A DNA stretch of 64,000 bases from JANSWP01 sp041941305 (GTDB taxonomy: Bacteria; Bacteroidota; Bacteroidia; Chitinophagales; Saprospiraceae), in NCBI GenBank assembly GCA_041941305.1, contig JBGTQJ010000002.1, positions 290,307 to 354,306 on the forward strand, in the 5' to 3' direction. Each line of letters begins with the position of its first letter. Within the stretch, counting starts at the first letter, position 1. Below the pieces are notes generated by a model that had not been told where the DNA came from, ran no database searches, and saw nothing but the letters and a program-made list of their open reading frames with translations. Of the stretch, positions 28,002 to 38,200 are shown one piece after another. A program made the translations under genes and the position numbers.

Positions 28002-29174
28002 ATGCACCGGCAAAAAAAAATTGCGATTGTTGATAATTCCACCTGGAATATTTTTAATTTCAGATTAAGTCTTATAAAGCGCTTGAAATCAGAAGGTTAT
28101 CGCGTAATTGTGATTGCACCAGTTGATGAATATATTTCTTATCTGAATGAAAGTTACTTCACCAAACATATCTCACTCAATCGCTTAAACGCTCAGGCAA
28201 AGTCTCCTTTTCGTGATTTGTTGCTTATTTGGGAATTGTATAGAATTTACAAAAGGGAGAAACCTGATTTTATTTTTCACTATACTATTAAGCCTAATAT
28301 CTATGGAAATTTTGCAGCGCGATTGGCAAAAATTCCATCCATTTCCATTGTTACTGGTTTGGGTTATACCTTTTTAAATCCTGGAATTATTAACAGACTT
28401 GTTCCGCAGCTATATAAGCTTGCTTTTAGGAAAATCAAAAAACTGGTAGTATACAATAAGGGAGATAGGGAAGTATTCATCAAAAAAAATATTGTTAAGG
28501 AGAATAAATGTTTGGTGATTCCTGGTTCGGGAGTGAATACAAATTATTTTCGCCCCCTTTCCTATTCAAAAAAAGGTGACAAATTTGTTTATCTGTTTAT
28601 TGGAAGATTACTTTATGATAAAGGATTGGCTGAATTTGTGGAAGCCGCAAAACAGATTAGGCAAATAGGAAAAAATGCTGAATGCTGGGTGATAGGCGAT
28701 TTAAATCCAGGGAATCCTTCCGCTGTACCAAAAGACATTTTATTAAATTGGGTAGAGTCTAAATACATTCGATATTTTGGTACGACTAAAGAGATTAGAA
28801 AATTCATCAAACAATCAGATGTTGTTGTTTTGCCATCTTATCGAGAAGGTATACCTCGATCCGTTTTAGAGGCTATGTCGATGGGGAAACCAATAATTAC
28901 TACAATGGCAGCCGGGTGCAAAGAAACTGTCGATGATGGTGTCAATGGATATTTAGTTCCGCCAAAAGACAGCATTGCCCTTGCTGAGGCAATGACAAAA
29001 ATGTATCATGCCAGTCCTAATGAATTAGAGCAAATGGGAGAGGAAAGCAGAGACAGGGCTTTAAATGTATTTGATGATAAGATTATCGCTGCAAGGTATT
29101 TAGAATTAATTGATACCTTACTTTTAAATCCAACCAATGAGCAGTCAAAGCGAACAAACAAAGAAGTATTTTGA
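28002..29174 (+). CDS. Glycosyltransferase family 4
   Basis: 390 residues. The N-terminal domain has KKIAIVDNSTWNIFNFRLSL and IVTGLGYTFLN, the PglA/WbpY-like pattern of polyprenyl-PP-HexNAc-extending GT4 enzymes. The donor domain has PGSGVNTNYFRP, LFIGRLLYDKGLAEF and REGIPRSVLEAMSMGKPII. It may add the second sugar to the lipid-linked first sugar (inference from similarity). A 131-nt gap precedes it. Its last 38 nt overlap the next methyltransferase. Confidence 0.92.
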   Translation: MHRQKKIAIVDNSTWNIFNFRLSLIKRLKSEGYRVIVIAPVDEYISYLNESYFTKHISLNRLNAQAKSPFRDLLLIWELYRIYKREKPDFIFHYTIKPNIYGNFAARLAKIPSISIVTGLGYTFLNPGIINRLVPQLYKLAFRKIKKLVVYNKGDREVFIKKNIVKENKCLVIPGSGVNTNYFRPLSYSKKGDKFVYLFIGRLLYDKGLAEFVEAAKQIRQIGKNAECWVIGDLNPGNPSAVPKDILLNWVESKYIRYFGTTKEIRKFIKQSDVVVLPSYREGIPRSVLEAMSMGKPIITTMAAGCKETVDDGVNGYLVPPKDSIALAEAMTKMYHASPNELEQMGEESRDRALNVFDDKIIAARYLELIDTLLLNPTNEQSKRTNKEVF

Positions 29175-29916
29175 CAGTCTTGCCGATAAATATGCTCAAA
29201 GATATACCTCTCGATATCCCTACCATAATTATTTTTTTAAAGAACGAATAAGGTTGGCAACCCAGAAATTTGATTTCGAAGGTAAATCAATTTTGGATAT
29301 TGGTGCTGGAACGGGATCATTATATGATTGTCTAAAATCAAGCACTCAAAATTTCCAATATTTTGCATCAGATATTTCTAAAAAAATGTTGGAACAAAGT
29401 CAGATACCCGAGCACCAAAGATTTGTAGGTAAAGTAGAAGAAATTGATTTTCCTGTTAAAAAATTTGATTTCATTTTTATGTTGGGAGTTACGACCTACC
29501 TCTCCAATAAAGAATTAATTAGAACACTCCAATTTATATATACGCATTCAGATCTGTCGACTCATGTTATCATAACCTTCACGAATAAAAGCTCTTTGGA
29601 TCATTTTATTCGAAAGCTTTTAAAAGGGCTTTTTGGGTCATTTATCCAAAAAAAGAATCTTCTTTCTCAAAACTTTTCAACCAAGAGCTTTTCCTTTCGA
29701 GGTATAAAAAAGCTCCTTCATGGTAAATTCAAAATTTTGGATTATCAATTTTTTAATTTTACCCTTACTCCTTTCAATCATTTATTTCCACAAGCCTCAA
29801 TCTCTTTTTCCCGATTTTTTACAAGTCAAATTCAATCTTTTTTCCTTAAGAAAAAAATTGGATCTGATACAATCCTATTTTTAAAAAAATGGGGAATAGG
29901 AAATGACTCAAATTAG
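29137..29916 (+). CDS. Class I SAM-dependent methyltransferase
   Basis: 259 residues. A Q-x-x-KKYFDSLADKYAQRY N-terminal helix is followed by motif I SILDIGAGTGSLYDCLKSS and FASDISKKMLEQS, then FDFIFMLGVTTYLS. The C-terminal third is rich in Phe and Lys and may contact membrane lipids. It overlaps the preceding GT4 by 38 nt and the SGNH gene by 14 nt. It likely methylates the glycan or its lipid carrier-linked precursor; exact substrate unknown. Confidence 0.82.
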   Translation: MSSQSEQTKKYFDSLADKYAQRYTSRYPYHNYFFKERIRLATQKFDFEGKSILDIGAGTGSLYDCLKSSTQNFQYFASDISKKMLEQSQIPEHQRFVGKVEEIDFPVKKFDFIFMLGVTTYLSNKELIRTLQFIYTHSDLSTHVIITFTNKSSLDHFIRKLLKGLFGSFIQKKNLLSQNFSTKSFSFRGIKKLLHGKFKILDYQFFNFTLTPFNHLFPQASISFSRFFTSQIQSFFLKKKIGSDTILFLKKWGIGNDSN

Positions 29917-30937
29917 AAAACGATTTTCCATTAAAAGGCAAATAGCTTTTTATTGCTTAGGTTTTGTCCTTATCATAGTCTTGATAGAAATTGTTTTTAG
30001 AATATTCTATTATCAAGAACACGGTCCAACAAACCTGGCAATAACGCAATTTATAAAAGCAGCACAAAGTCGCTATGGAACCTATCATGGAACAAAAATT
30101 AATAAAAAAGCTTGGGCGGCCTGTTTCGAAGAGAATGATTTATCTATTCCTGATACTGGGCCTAGAGAAGGGTTCTGGGATATAAAATTAAGACCACATG
30201 AAAAGCATCAAGTACTCAAATGGATTGAGGGAAAAAGGTATAAAGAAGGTTTTTTTGATTTTGATGAACGGGGAATGCAGCATGTAAAAAAAGAAAAAGC
30301 ACAAACAAAAATCTTAATCTTAGGAGGAAGTGTAGCAAGAGGAGCATATGCATCTTCAATTAGTGAAACTTATTTTGAGCAATTGTCTAATCTAATGGAG
30401 ATGGGGGGTTATGATGTGGATATTTCGATTTTGGCGGCAAGTGCCTGGTCTTCTTGGCAAGAATTAAACGCGTTTATACAAATTGGAATAAGGGAAAAAC
30501 CTGACATCGTAGTTTTTTTGAATGGATTGAATGATTTAACTTCATTTAGGGAGAAAAGCGGCAATGATAGAGCAAAACAATATTTAATAAATATGGAAAC
30601 CGCAGCTTTGTTCGCATTAAAAAAAGGAGCCCGTCCATTAGTTTGTTTACAACCCTTTTTACCTGATAAATTGGAAAAATCCATTATTGAAAAAGAGATT
30701 CTATCATTTGAAGATGAAGAAGAAATATTAAAAAAAAGCTTTCAAGTAATGAGAAAAGGGTTGGAAAAATTGGAAAGGGAAAAGGTGATTTTATATTGTG
30801 ATTGCTCCCAAGCCCTCAATGGTACAGCAAAAACCATGTTCGCAGATATCTGGCATTTTGCAGACTTAGGGCATCAAAAATTAGCTGATTGTTTAGCAGA
30901 ATCAATCATACCGCTTTTGAAAAGGGATGAAAAATAA
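29903..30937 (+). CDS. Membrane-anchored SGNH/GDSL hydrolase
   Basis: 344 residues with one N-terminal TM helix (about 12-32) and a periplasmic SGNH esterase domain. Block I is LILGGSVARGAYAS with the nucleophilic Ser, block III is FLNGLNDLTSF with Asn, and block V DIWHFADLGHQKLA supplies the Asp-x-x-His pair. Such proteins in glycan loci act as O-acetyl esterases or transferases on the exported polysaccharide. It could balance the acyltransferase at 697 (inference). It overlaps both neighbours. Confidence 0.83.
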   Translation: MTQIRKRFSIKRQIAFYCLGFVLIIVLIEIVFRIFYYQEHGPTNLAITQFIKAAQSRYGTYHGTKINKKAWAACFEENDLSIPDTGPREGFWDIKLRPHEKHQVLKWIEGKRYKEGFFDFDERGMQHVKKEKAQTKILILGGSVARGAYASSISETYFEQLSNLMEMGGYDVDISILAASAWSSWQELNAFIQIGIREKPDIVVFLNGLNDLTSFREKSGNDRAKQYLINMETAALFALKKGARPLVCLQPFLPDKLEKSIIEKEILSFEDEEEILKKSFQVMRKGLEKLEREKVILYCDCSQALNGTAKTMFADIWHFADLGHQKLADCLAESIIPLLKRDEK

Positions 30938-32225
30938 AACTAAATATCAATCCTATTGGATATTTGGGATGATTTTGACCTCCCGCTGTTTGTTCATTTT
31001 TCTATCAGGAATGTCTCCCTTTGATGCTACTCCAGATACTTTTAGGTATGATTTACTAAGTTCCAGAATAGTCGGAGGGGAATTCAACATGGATATTGGA
31101 ATTTTTATTGTAGCACCATTATATCCATGGTTTTTAGCTTCGATGAAATTCTTTTTTGGTAGCGCATGGTTGGAGGTAGCTGTTTTCATTCAGACGTTTA
31201 TAGCTGCACTTTCAGGTGTTTGTTTGTGGAAAGTTGCAAAACAGCTTTTTTGTTTGGAAGTAGCAATACTTTCTACTTTTTTATTTTGTTTATTTCCCTT
31301 TACTATGTGGTATACCCATGCATTGTTACAGGAAGGGCTCTTTCAAAGTTTATTAATATTTTCAGTTTATTTTTTTTTAAAAGACCAAGAATCCAATAAT
31401 TGGAAAGATTTGATAATATCAGCTTGCCTGTTCTCCCTTACTTTTTTAACCAAGTCTCATATTCTATTTTTTTCTCCATTTATTGCACTAATAATTTTTC
31501 TAACAAAAGGATTGACCTTGAGAAAGCGGTTGGCCCATATTTCAGTTTATGCAGGAATTTGTTTGCTAATGACTTTACCCTATGGATTATACAACTTAGG
31601 TGTAAATAATACTTATAGCTTATCAAGCAATGGATTTGGAAAAATGCTTTGGTACGGTAATAGTGAATTTGCTTATGCTATGCATACTGTGGATTTAACA
31701 AGAGAGCATCCTAAATATGAAGCAATCAATTCAGATACTACAATGCTTTTAATGGACAAAGAGGAAGCATTCAGGCGAGAAAATTTTGACTTACTTTCCT
31801 GGCTTAAAGTATTCCCGCTCAACTCGGTTGAGCGGCAACAATTTTATCTAGGGAAAGCAAAAGAATGGGTGAGAAAAAACCCAAAGAGATTTCTACATCT
31901 CAAATGGCTAAATTGTAAACGATTTTTCACTCCAGGTGTAAGCAAAATCCATTATCCTTTTCGAAAGTGGCTAGCCGTCCTTCTTGTTTCCCTTCCAATT
32001 TATTTCTTTGCTTATGTTGGGATTTGGAAAGCGCTAAAAATTGACTTCCGAAAACATTCATGGTTACTCTTCCTAATCTTTTCAATGCTGATCTTTACAC
32101 TGTTTTACGGCATGCAAAGCCGCTTTAGAACCATTACTTTAGAGTCATTTTATTTGATTTATGCAGCATTTGGGTTGCTTCATCTATTTCCTAAGATAAA
32201 AGGACTTTTGTGTAAGCTTTGCTAA
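30927..32225 (+). CDS. GT39/PMT-like GT-C glycosyltransferase
   Basis: 432 residues with about 9-10 hydrophobic segments. The first periplasmic loop has an acidic motif, GMSPFDATPDTFRYDLL, typical of polyprenyl-phosphate-sugar-dependent GT-C enzymes, and APLYPWFLA follows. It probably transfers a sugar from a polyprenyl-phosphate donor in the periplasm. It is the last + strand gene of the locus, and its final 35 nt overlap the tail of the convergent GT4. Confidence 0.82.
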   Translation: MKNKTKYQSYWIFGMILTSRCLFIFLSGMSPFDATPDTFRYDLLSSRIVGGEFNMDIGIFIVAPLYPWFLASMKFFFGSAWLEVAVFIQTFIAALSGVCLWKVAKQLFCLEVAILSTFLFCLFPFTMWYTHALLQEGLFQSLLIFSVYFFLKDQESNNWKDLIISACLFSLTFLTKSHILFFSPFIALIIFLTKGLTLRKRLAHISVYAGICLLMTLPYGLYNLGVNNTYSLSSNGFGKMLWYGNSEFAYAMHTVDLTREHPKYEAINSDTTMLLMDKEEAFRRENFDLLSWLKVFPLNSVERQQFYLGKAKEWVRKNPKRFLHLKWLNCKRFFTPGVSKIHYPFRKWLAVLLVSLPIYFFAYVGIWKALKIDFRKHSWLLFLIFSMLIFTLFYGMQSRFRTITLESFYLIYAAFGLLHLFPKIKGLLCKLC

Positions 32226-33513
32226 TTTGAGGTGCCTCATACCTTTTTATTTTGTCCTTCAAAACATTTCCTTCAATTTTTTCCCCTTTGTTTTTATTTA
32301 AGAATTCAAGAAAAGAATTTGTTTGTTTCTTGCTAATTGATTTCTCCAAAAACAAAAGATTCAAAATGAATGGATAATCTTCAAAAAAAGCATTGAATAA
32401 ATCATGCTCAATAGAACAAATGTTGATTATCGGTTTTCCGGATGCTAAATAATCTACGCTTTTACTGGGCAATTGATAAGCCGTTTTATTGCTAATATTC
32501 AACAAGAAATCCATTTCATTCATCACGCCATGAACGAGTTCCTTCTGAATAAGCCCGTACAATCTCAGATTGGGCTTTAAATCTTTATATCTCTCAAAAG
32601 TTTTCAAAAAATGCTCTATAATATCACCAAAAAAATGAACCACCAGTATTCCTTTTAAAGAGGGCTCTAATAGAAATGCCATTTTCAAGAGTTCAAGAAA
32701 TGGTTCAGGTTCTCGGATATTTTTGAAAAAACTGCCAAAGTAACCAATGTGAATCTGATTTGAATTATTTTGAATCCTCAGGTGAGGAGGCAACGCCAAG
32801 TCGCCTTCTGAAGATTTCAAAAGAGGTGGAATAACTGAAATTTTATCACTGGGAAGTTCAAATTTATCAATAAACAACTGTTTGGTTCCATGAGTCGTTA
32901 CTGAGATTTTGTCTGCTTTTTCCAAAACCTTTTTCTCTAATTGAATATTCAGTGACTTGTAAAAAAAATGATTGTTTAATGGATGGTCAAATTGTAGTGA
33001 AAATGGATCTCCAATATCTACCAACCATTTTATTTCAGGATTTTTTTTCTTACAAAATTGACCAATCAAGTGAGCCGTAAATGGAAGTGAAACAGTAATC
33101 AAATAATCAAATTGATGTTGTTGTAATAATTGAGTTGTTTTCTTTTTAGCGGGAAAATACCAAACACAGGCATCATCTGGGAAATAGATACTTTTCCAAA
33201 AGGTTTCATTGAACCAAACAAGAAAGGTCATTAAATAACTTCTCTTAAGTCCTTCCTTATTTTCTTCCTGAGCTTCTCCTCTTCTTTTTTTCGACTTGAA
33301 AAAATTGTAAAAAACCTCTTTTAAGGAATTATAGCCAGTTCGATGAATGTGAACTTTGTTTGCTATAGAGTGAATTGGGAGCTTATTCCTTTTTGAGCAA
33401 ATTACATGAACTTCGTGTCCTTGTTTAGCCCATTCTTCAGCAATGGAAGTCCAACGATGAGCTCTTGGATTAATGTATGGAAAGTAATATGGTGTGATTA
33501 AAAGAATTCGCAC
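32191..33513 (-). CDS. Glycosyltransferase family 4
   Basis: 440 residues beginning at GTG 33513 (complement): MRILLITPYYFPYINPRAHRW, then EEWAKQGHEVHVIC, a GT4-type acceptor domain. The donor half has IHIGYFGSFFKNIREPEPFL and a DYLASGKPIINIC segment. It is convergent with the GT-C gene and shares 35 bp with it. The start codon is inside a predicted hairpin (8-bp stem at 33507-33514 / 33531-33538), which might limit translation. Confidence 0.85.
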   Translation of the reverse strand: MRILLITPYYFPYINPRAHRWTSIAEEWAKQGHEVHVICSKRNKLPIHSIANKVHIHRTGYNSLKEVFYNFFKSKKRRGEAQEENKEGLKRSYLMTFLVWFNETFWKSIYFPDDACVWYFPAKKKTTQLLQQHQFDYLITVSLPFTAHLIGQFCKKKNPEIKWLVDIGDPFSLQFDHPLNNHFFYKSLNIQLEKKVLEKADKISVTTHGTKQLFIDKFELPSDKISVIPPLLKSSEGDLALPPHLRIQNNSNQIHIGYFGSFFKNIREPEPFLELLKMAFLLEPSLKGILVVHFFGDIIEHFLKTFERYKDLKPNLRLYGLIQKELVHGVMNEMDFLLNISNKTAYQLPSKSVDYLASGKPIINICSIEHDLFNAFFEDYPFILNLLFLEKSISKKQTNSFLEFLNKNKGEKIEGNVLKDKIKRYEAPQISKAYTKVLLS

Positions 33514-33538
33514 AACAAAAAGACATTTGCTGTGCGAA
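33507..33538 (-). promoter_or_regulatory. Hairpin covering a GTG start codon
   Basis: A perfect 8-bp inverted repeat (TTCGCACA / TGTGCGAA) with a 16-nt loop. The GTG start of the minus-strand GT4 gene lies in one arm. In mRNA this could hide the start codon. No factor binding is evident, and it could also be a chance repeat. Confidence 0.35.
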
Positions 33539-33575
33539 AAAACAAAAATTTATATTATCCCAATAAGAATGTTGC

Positions 33576-33941
33576 CTAAGCTGCCTTTGGGTCTGGTTGC
33601 CAGACTCCAAAAATGTTTTGGTCAGGGTCTTTGAAATAAGCCACCCACCCTACGGTAGGAATTGCCATTTTTGGCACTACTATCGTTCCTCCATTTGTCT
33701 CAATCATTTTCACAGAATCATCAATGTTTTGGACATGGATCGAATTGGTAACGGGCTGATCCGGATGATTTTGTTTCATAATAGCACCATTAATACCTGC
33801 CTGATCATCCGATCCTGTTGTAACCATCCAATACTGTTGCTCTCCAAATTGCTGAAATACCCAACCAAATGTATCGGCATAAAATTTCATAGAAACTTCT
33901 GGGTTTTCAGAAGGGATTTCAAAATGTGTTATTCGGCTCAT
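33576..33941 (-). CDS. VOC-superfamily (glyoxalase/bleomycin-resistance fold) protein
   Basis: 121 residues. It has ITHFEIPSENPEVSMKFYADTFGW at the start of the first beta-alpha-beta-beta-beta module, and AYFKDPDQNIFGVWQPDP with a metal-ligand-type acidic residue at the end. Full length for a single-module VOC protein. Function in this subgroup is unknown. It is set apart from the upstream antirepressor-like gene by about 210 nt. Confidence 0.88.
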   Translation of the reverse strand: MSRITHFEIPSENPEVSMKFYADTFGWVFQQFGEQQYWMVTTGSDDQAGINGAIMKQNHPDQPVTNSIHVQNIDDSVKMIETNGGTIVVPKMAIPTVGWVAYFKDPDQNIFGVWQPDPKAA

Positions 33942-33955
33942 ACAATTTTTTTAAT

Positions 33956-34114
33956 GTTAGAGTATGTTTGAATTTTATCTTCCTGAGAACCAATATTTTA
34001 GGTGCTAGCTTTAGATTGAGTTACTCTTTTATCTCGATAAACTCGTTCTTCAATCCTTCGCTATCCCTCTAAATTATTGATTTTCAGTTCGCAAAAATTC
34101 AAACAAACTCTTAG
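33956..34114. repeat. Possible MITE-like element with imperfect terminal inverted repeats
   Basis: A stretch between the VOC and antirepressor-like genes is bounded by related ends. The left end is TTAGAGTATGTTTGAATTTT (33957-33976). The right end is the reverse complement of CTAAGAGTTTGTTTGAAT, located at 34097-34114. Eighteen of about 23 terminal positions match. No open frame lies inside. A near copy of the left end (TTAGAGTATGTTTAAAT) is at 59692-59708. A target-site duplication is not obvious. Confidence 0.4.
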
Positions 34115-34152
34115 AAAAAGCAATAACCTATCCATCGAAATTGTGAATACAT

Positions 34153-34962
34153 CTACGACTCCCAAAGCCTCAAATAACTTCGTTTTGCATTTCCTTTCAC
34201 CTCATTTGCCAGATCCAGGTTGAAATTTGGTAGAAATGGCATAGAAGTATTTCGATCATCGAAGATTTCAATTTTTAATTCGTTGGCGAAGATTTTTGCA
34301 AGGTCTCCGAGATTTTTTGCATAACGCTCTGTTTTGCCCATGGACATGAATAGATCAATGATCCCTGTGCGAATCATTTCATATCTATCTACTTGCATAA
34401 GCATTTGGCGTTGAGACTTTCCATTGCAGGATTTCCCAAGAGTTTTAACCTTTTCTTTCAATTTATCCGAAGAATATCCCAATAGCCCGGAACGGAATTT
34501 CCACCAGTTACTTGCATTTCCACCATTACGCTCTTCATAAGTTTCCAGATGTTGTTTTTCTGTAGCTGTTTGGCAGGAAACCATGCCCATAACTTTTGTC
34601 AATTCCATCACTGCCAGAACCTGATCCTTCGTCAGCAATTCTGCATTCTCGACTTTATCTTCCAGAGAAAGCAACCATTTTGCATATTTCTGCTTTTTCT
34701 TGCTTTTTGAATTGAGCGTAATCATTTTTGCCAACTCCACAGAGATATAATAATCATCTATCACCTTTTCTTTTGCAGGTCTTTTGGCAAAATCTTTCAA
34801 TCGTTCTGGCTTGCGAATACCATCTCTAAACTCATATAGATCATTCAACCACCTTTTAGCATTAGAAGCAAATTGTTGATTTGGCAATTCTAAAACAAGA
34901 TGGAGATTACTTGCAGTAACGACTTTTGTTCCTTTTTTGCTTACTAATATCTGGAGTTCCAT
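34153..34962 (-). CDS. AntA/AntB-like (phage antirepressor-type) protein
   Basis: 269 residues from ATG 34962; an upstream in-frame ATG at 35016 would add 18 atypical residues. The N-terminal 100 residues resemble AntA/AntB antirepressor domains: NLHLVLELPNQQFASNAKRW, then DDYYISVELAKMITLNSKSK and KYAKWLLSLED. The C-terminal part is helical, with GNASNWWKFRSGLLGY, and unrecognised. It probably binds a DNA-binding protein or nucleic acid. There are no phage structural genes around, so it may be a domesticated or solitary remnant. Palindromes upstream (34985-34994, 35042-35051) may be its operators. Confidence 0.55.
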   Translation of the reverse strand: MELQILVSKKGTKVVTASNLHLVLELPNQQFASNAKRWLNDLYEFRDGIRKPERLKDFAKRPAKEKVIDDYYISVELAKMITLNSKSKKKQKYAKWLLSLEDKVENAELLTKDQVLAVMELTKVMGMVSCQTATEKQHLETYEERNGGNASNWWKFRSGLLGYSSDKLKEKVKTLGKSCNGKSQRQMLMQVDRYEMIRTGIIDLFMSMGKTERYAKNLGDLAKIFANELKIEIFDDRNTSMPFLPNFNLDLANEVKGNAKRSYLRLWES

Positions 34963-34984
34963 GCTATTATTTACATTTGTTTCT

Positions 34985-35051
34985 GCAAATTTGCACGATT
35001 TGTTTTGAAAATACAAATTTTAAAACAAAAAATTATTCATTATTTGCAAAT
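34985..35051. promoter_or_regulatory. Two related palindromes upstream of the antirepressor-like gene
   Basis: GCAAATTTGC (34985-34994) and ATTTGCAAAT (35042-35051) are 10-bp perfect palindromes sharing the halves TTTGC/GCAAA. They lie 23 and 80 bp before the start of the minus-strand gene, a plausible operator spacing. No binding protein can be named. Confidence 0.4.
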
Positions 35052-35204
35052 ACAATTGATTTAAAACGAATTTTGCTCACTTATTTGCGTATTTCGATTA
35101 AAGAATGATCAATGCCCTGCTAGTATTAATATGAAACATGTAGAATCTTGCTGGTTGGCAGCGCCTGGCAAGTTAATATCATACTGAACACATCAAAAAA
35201 AATC

Positions 35205-35212
35205 TAAATTTG
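35205..35212 (+). promoter_or_regulatory. Possible Bacteroidota -7 box of the tamB-tamL operon
   Basis: TAAATTTG matches TAnnTTTG. A weak CTG at 35184 stands in for the -33 TTG. The box lies 19 nt before ATG 35231 and would exclude the upstream TTG 35210 as start. Confidence 0.35.
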
Positions 35213-35230
35213 GGCTGCGAATTTCAGTCC

Positions 35231-38200
35231 ATGCCAAGAATAAAAAAAACAATCAGAATTTTACTTCGAATAATTTTAGGTATCGTTCTTTTATTGATAC
35301 TGATTGCCGGACTGATTCAAATACCTGCCATTCAGCAATATTTAACAGGAAAACTGGAATCCTACCTTCAGAATAAATTCAAAACTGAAGTTCGTATTGA
35401 AACGCTTCGCTTACAGCTACCAGAATCCTTGACTTTAGGTGGCGTGTATTTGGAAGATTCACAAAAAGATACCTTGCTAAATGTGGAGGAATTGACGGTC
35501 AATTTCAAGTTGAATCAATTATTGTCCAAACGAATTCAATTTGATAAAATCTCTTTAAATCAGGGCATGTCCAAAATTCATTTGGGAAGAGATTCTGCCA
35601 ATTTTGATTTTATTCTAAATGCTTTCGGTAGCGAGCAGGAATCGACTGAATTGCCAGAACCAGAGAAAAAAGACAGTTCTGAGTCCTGGGAAATGACTTT
35701 TGACGACGCTTACTTGCAAATCCTTGGACTGTATTTTCAATATAAGGATGAGGAAAATGGATTGGATTTGAAAACGGAAATTGGGGAATTAAGTGGAAAG
35801 GTCAAGACTGTAGATTATTTGAAAAATGATTATTTCGTAAAGGACCTAAAACTCAAAAAATCTAAAATCCATTTAGACATTGAGCCTTTGGAGCCAGATG
35901 AAGTGGATAAGGATCCGATTACTTTGGATTATGATATTCAGGTTAATCAGCTGCTTTTGGAAGAGATAGCCCTGGATTTGAAAATGACTGATAGGGAGAT
36001 AATGGCGGATATTCGGAAATTGGAAAGTACAGATGGACTTTTTAGCCTCAAAGGCGAAGATATGCAGATTGAATTTTCCCATTTTCTAGCGTCAAATTGT
36101 GATTTTCGTTATGATGTGCCATTTGCAAGTTTTGCAGAAGGTTTTGATGCAAACCATCTTGACCTTCAGAATTTAACAATTGACATTGTTGATTTCAAGT
36201 ATGATAATCTGGACATTTCAGCAGATGTGACTCAAATCATATTAAAAGATCAGGAAGATTTTGAAATAAAAGAATTCCAATCAGTCATTGAATTTTCCCA
36301 GAATTTTATTCGACTTCAGAATTTGAACTTAGCAACCAATCGAACCAAAATCAAATCTCCGGAACTACAGATTGAATACCCCTTTCTGGCTAATGAAAAT
36401 GTACCGATCGAACAACTGAAAGTCGCAATCGATCTAAGTTTGACAAGCCAAAACCTGAAGGATTTCCGATATTTTTATTCAGATCTGGACAGTCTATCTT
36501 TTATTAAAGATGCAGGTGATTCAAATTTGAAAATCAATGCAAAATTGATCGGCTCATTAAAAGGCCTTGTGATTCAAGCTTTCCGCTTTAATGGTTTTGA
36601 ATCAATTGTCAATGCAAATGGGAGAATTAAAAATCTGACAAAATTTGATGATTTGAAAATGGATTTGAACTTTGATCAAATTGAAATCAATCATACATTC
36701 CTTGTCAATCATATTCCCAAAAACAGGCTGCCAGAGTTTGTCGAATTGCCTGATATGTTTTCCCTGACAGGAACTTTGAAAGGAACAATTCATGATTTTA
36801 AGTCTGAAATAGAAGCAATAACCATGCGGCTGAATACGCCTTTTCCAACCAAGGTAAAAGCAGCTGCTGCTTTTCAAAACATCACCAATTTAGACAGTGC
36901 TTATTTGGATATTTGGCTGGATACTTTGTATACATCAAAATCGGACATAATCGCATATTTGCCACCTGGTGCGCTTCCCGAATTTGTTGATCTGCCCGAT
37001 AGGTTTATGCTGAAAGGAACACTTCAAGGCAAAGCAAACGATTTCAAATCCAATTTGAAGTTGCTGACCTATCGAGCAGAACAATCCAATGAAATCAATG
37101 CATTTGGAATGGTTTCAGGGCTCTTTACTTCTGAAACACCAAGTTTCGATATTTCAGTAGACGCATCAGCAATCAGTCAAAAAGATTTGGAAACAGTACT
37201 GCCTGTAGATTTATTACCGGACTATTTTCAATTGCCGATCATTAATAAATTATCAGGTATTCTAAAAGGCGATTTAACTAATTTTTCAACCAATTTTGCT
37301 TTGGAATCCAATACCGGTGACTGGGTCGTTAACGCAGTTTTGGACAATGAAAAATACAACATCGATCTCGATGTGGAGGATTTACAACCTGCTTCCTTCT
37401 TCGTTGAAGATTATTTGGACAGCCTAACTGGATTTGCTGTTTTGCCCCTTTCTGCTGAGTTGCGTTTGGAGGGACAGGGTTTTGATTTTTCTGATGATTC
37501 CTTTATGGATTTGTTCTTTAAAATAAAAAATGCGGCGAATGCTGAAATGAAGGGATTGGTCATAGAAGGCAAGTTATACGATCAAATACTGATAGCCAAG
37601 GCTGTCGCTCAAGAAAAAGAAATTGAGCTACAAGCTGATTGCTCGCTGGATTGTACAAATGCAATTCCCGAATGGAAAACTGAGCTAAATTTGAATCATT
37701 TAGATTTAGCGGAATTGGGTTTCTCAGATTTACCGTTTCTAGTGAAAGGGGATTTTGAAGCTAAAGTCAAAGGCTACGATTTAGATACACTTTCCGGGAC
37801 AGGCTTATTGTCTGGTTTCAAAATTCAATATGATGGAGCATCACAGGTTATTGACAGTATACAGTTAATTGGCAATTTTGATAATGGCAAAAATTTAGTT
37901 CGAATCACTTCTGATTTTTTCAATGCCCAACTTAAGGGGCAGTTTGAATATCCAAGCGTAACCAATGCTTTGCAACAGCAATTTTTCAATTATTGGCAAG
38001 CGGACTCTCCTGATTCACTGATTGGTAAAACAAATGAGCATTTTGACTTGGAATTTGAGCTTTTCCGCCCCGAAATTTTGACAATGGGTTACATCCCGAC
38101 CTTAGAAAAATTGTCGCCGTTTGTATTGGCAGCTGGATATGACAATCGAAATACAGCATTGCAATTTCAAACAGATTTACCTTATTTCGATTGGCAAAAT

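Noticed and set aside
1..32225. Wzx flippase or Wza/Wzc export genes in the polysaccharide locus
   Set aside because: None of the proteins has the MATE/Wzx 12-TM pattern or polysaccharide export motifs; they must lie outside the window if present.
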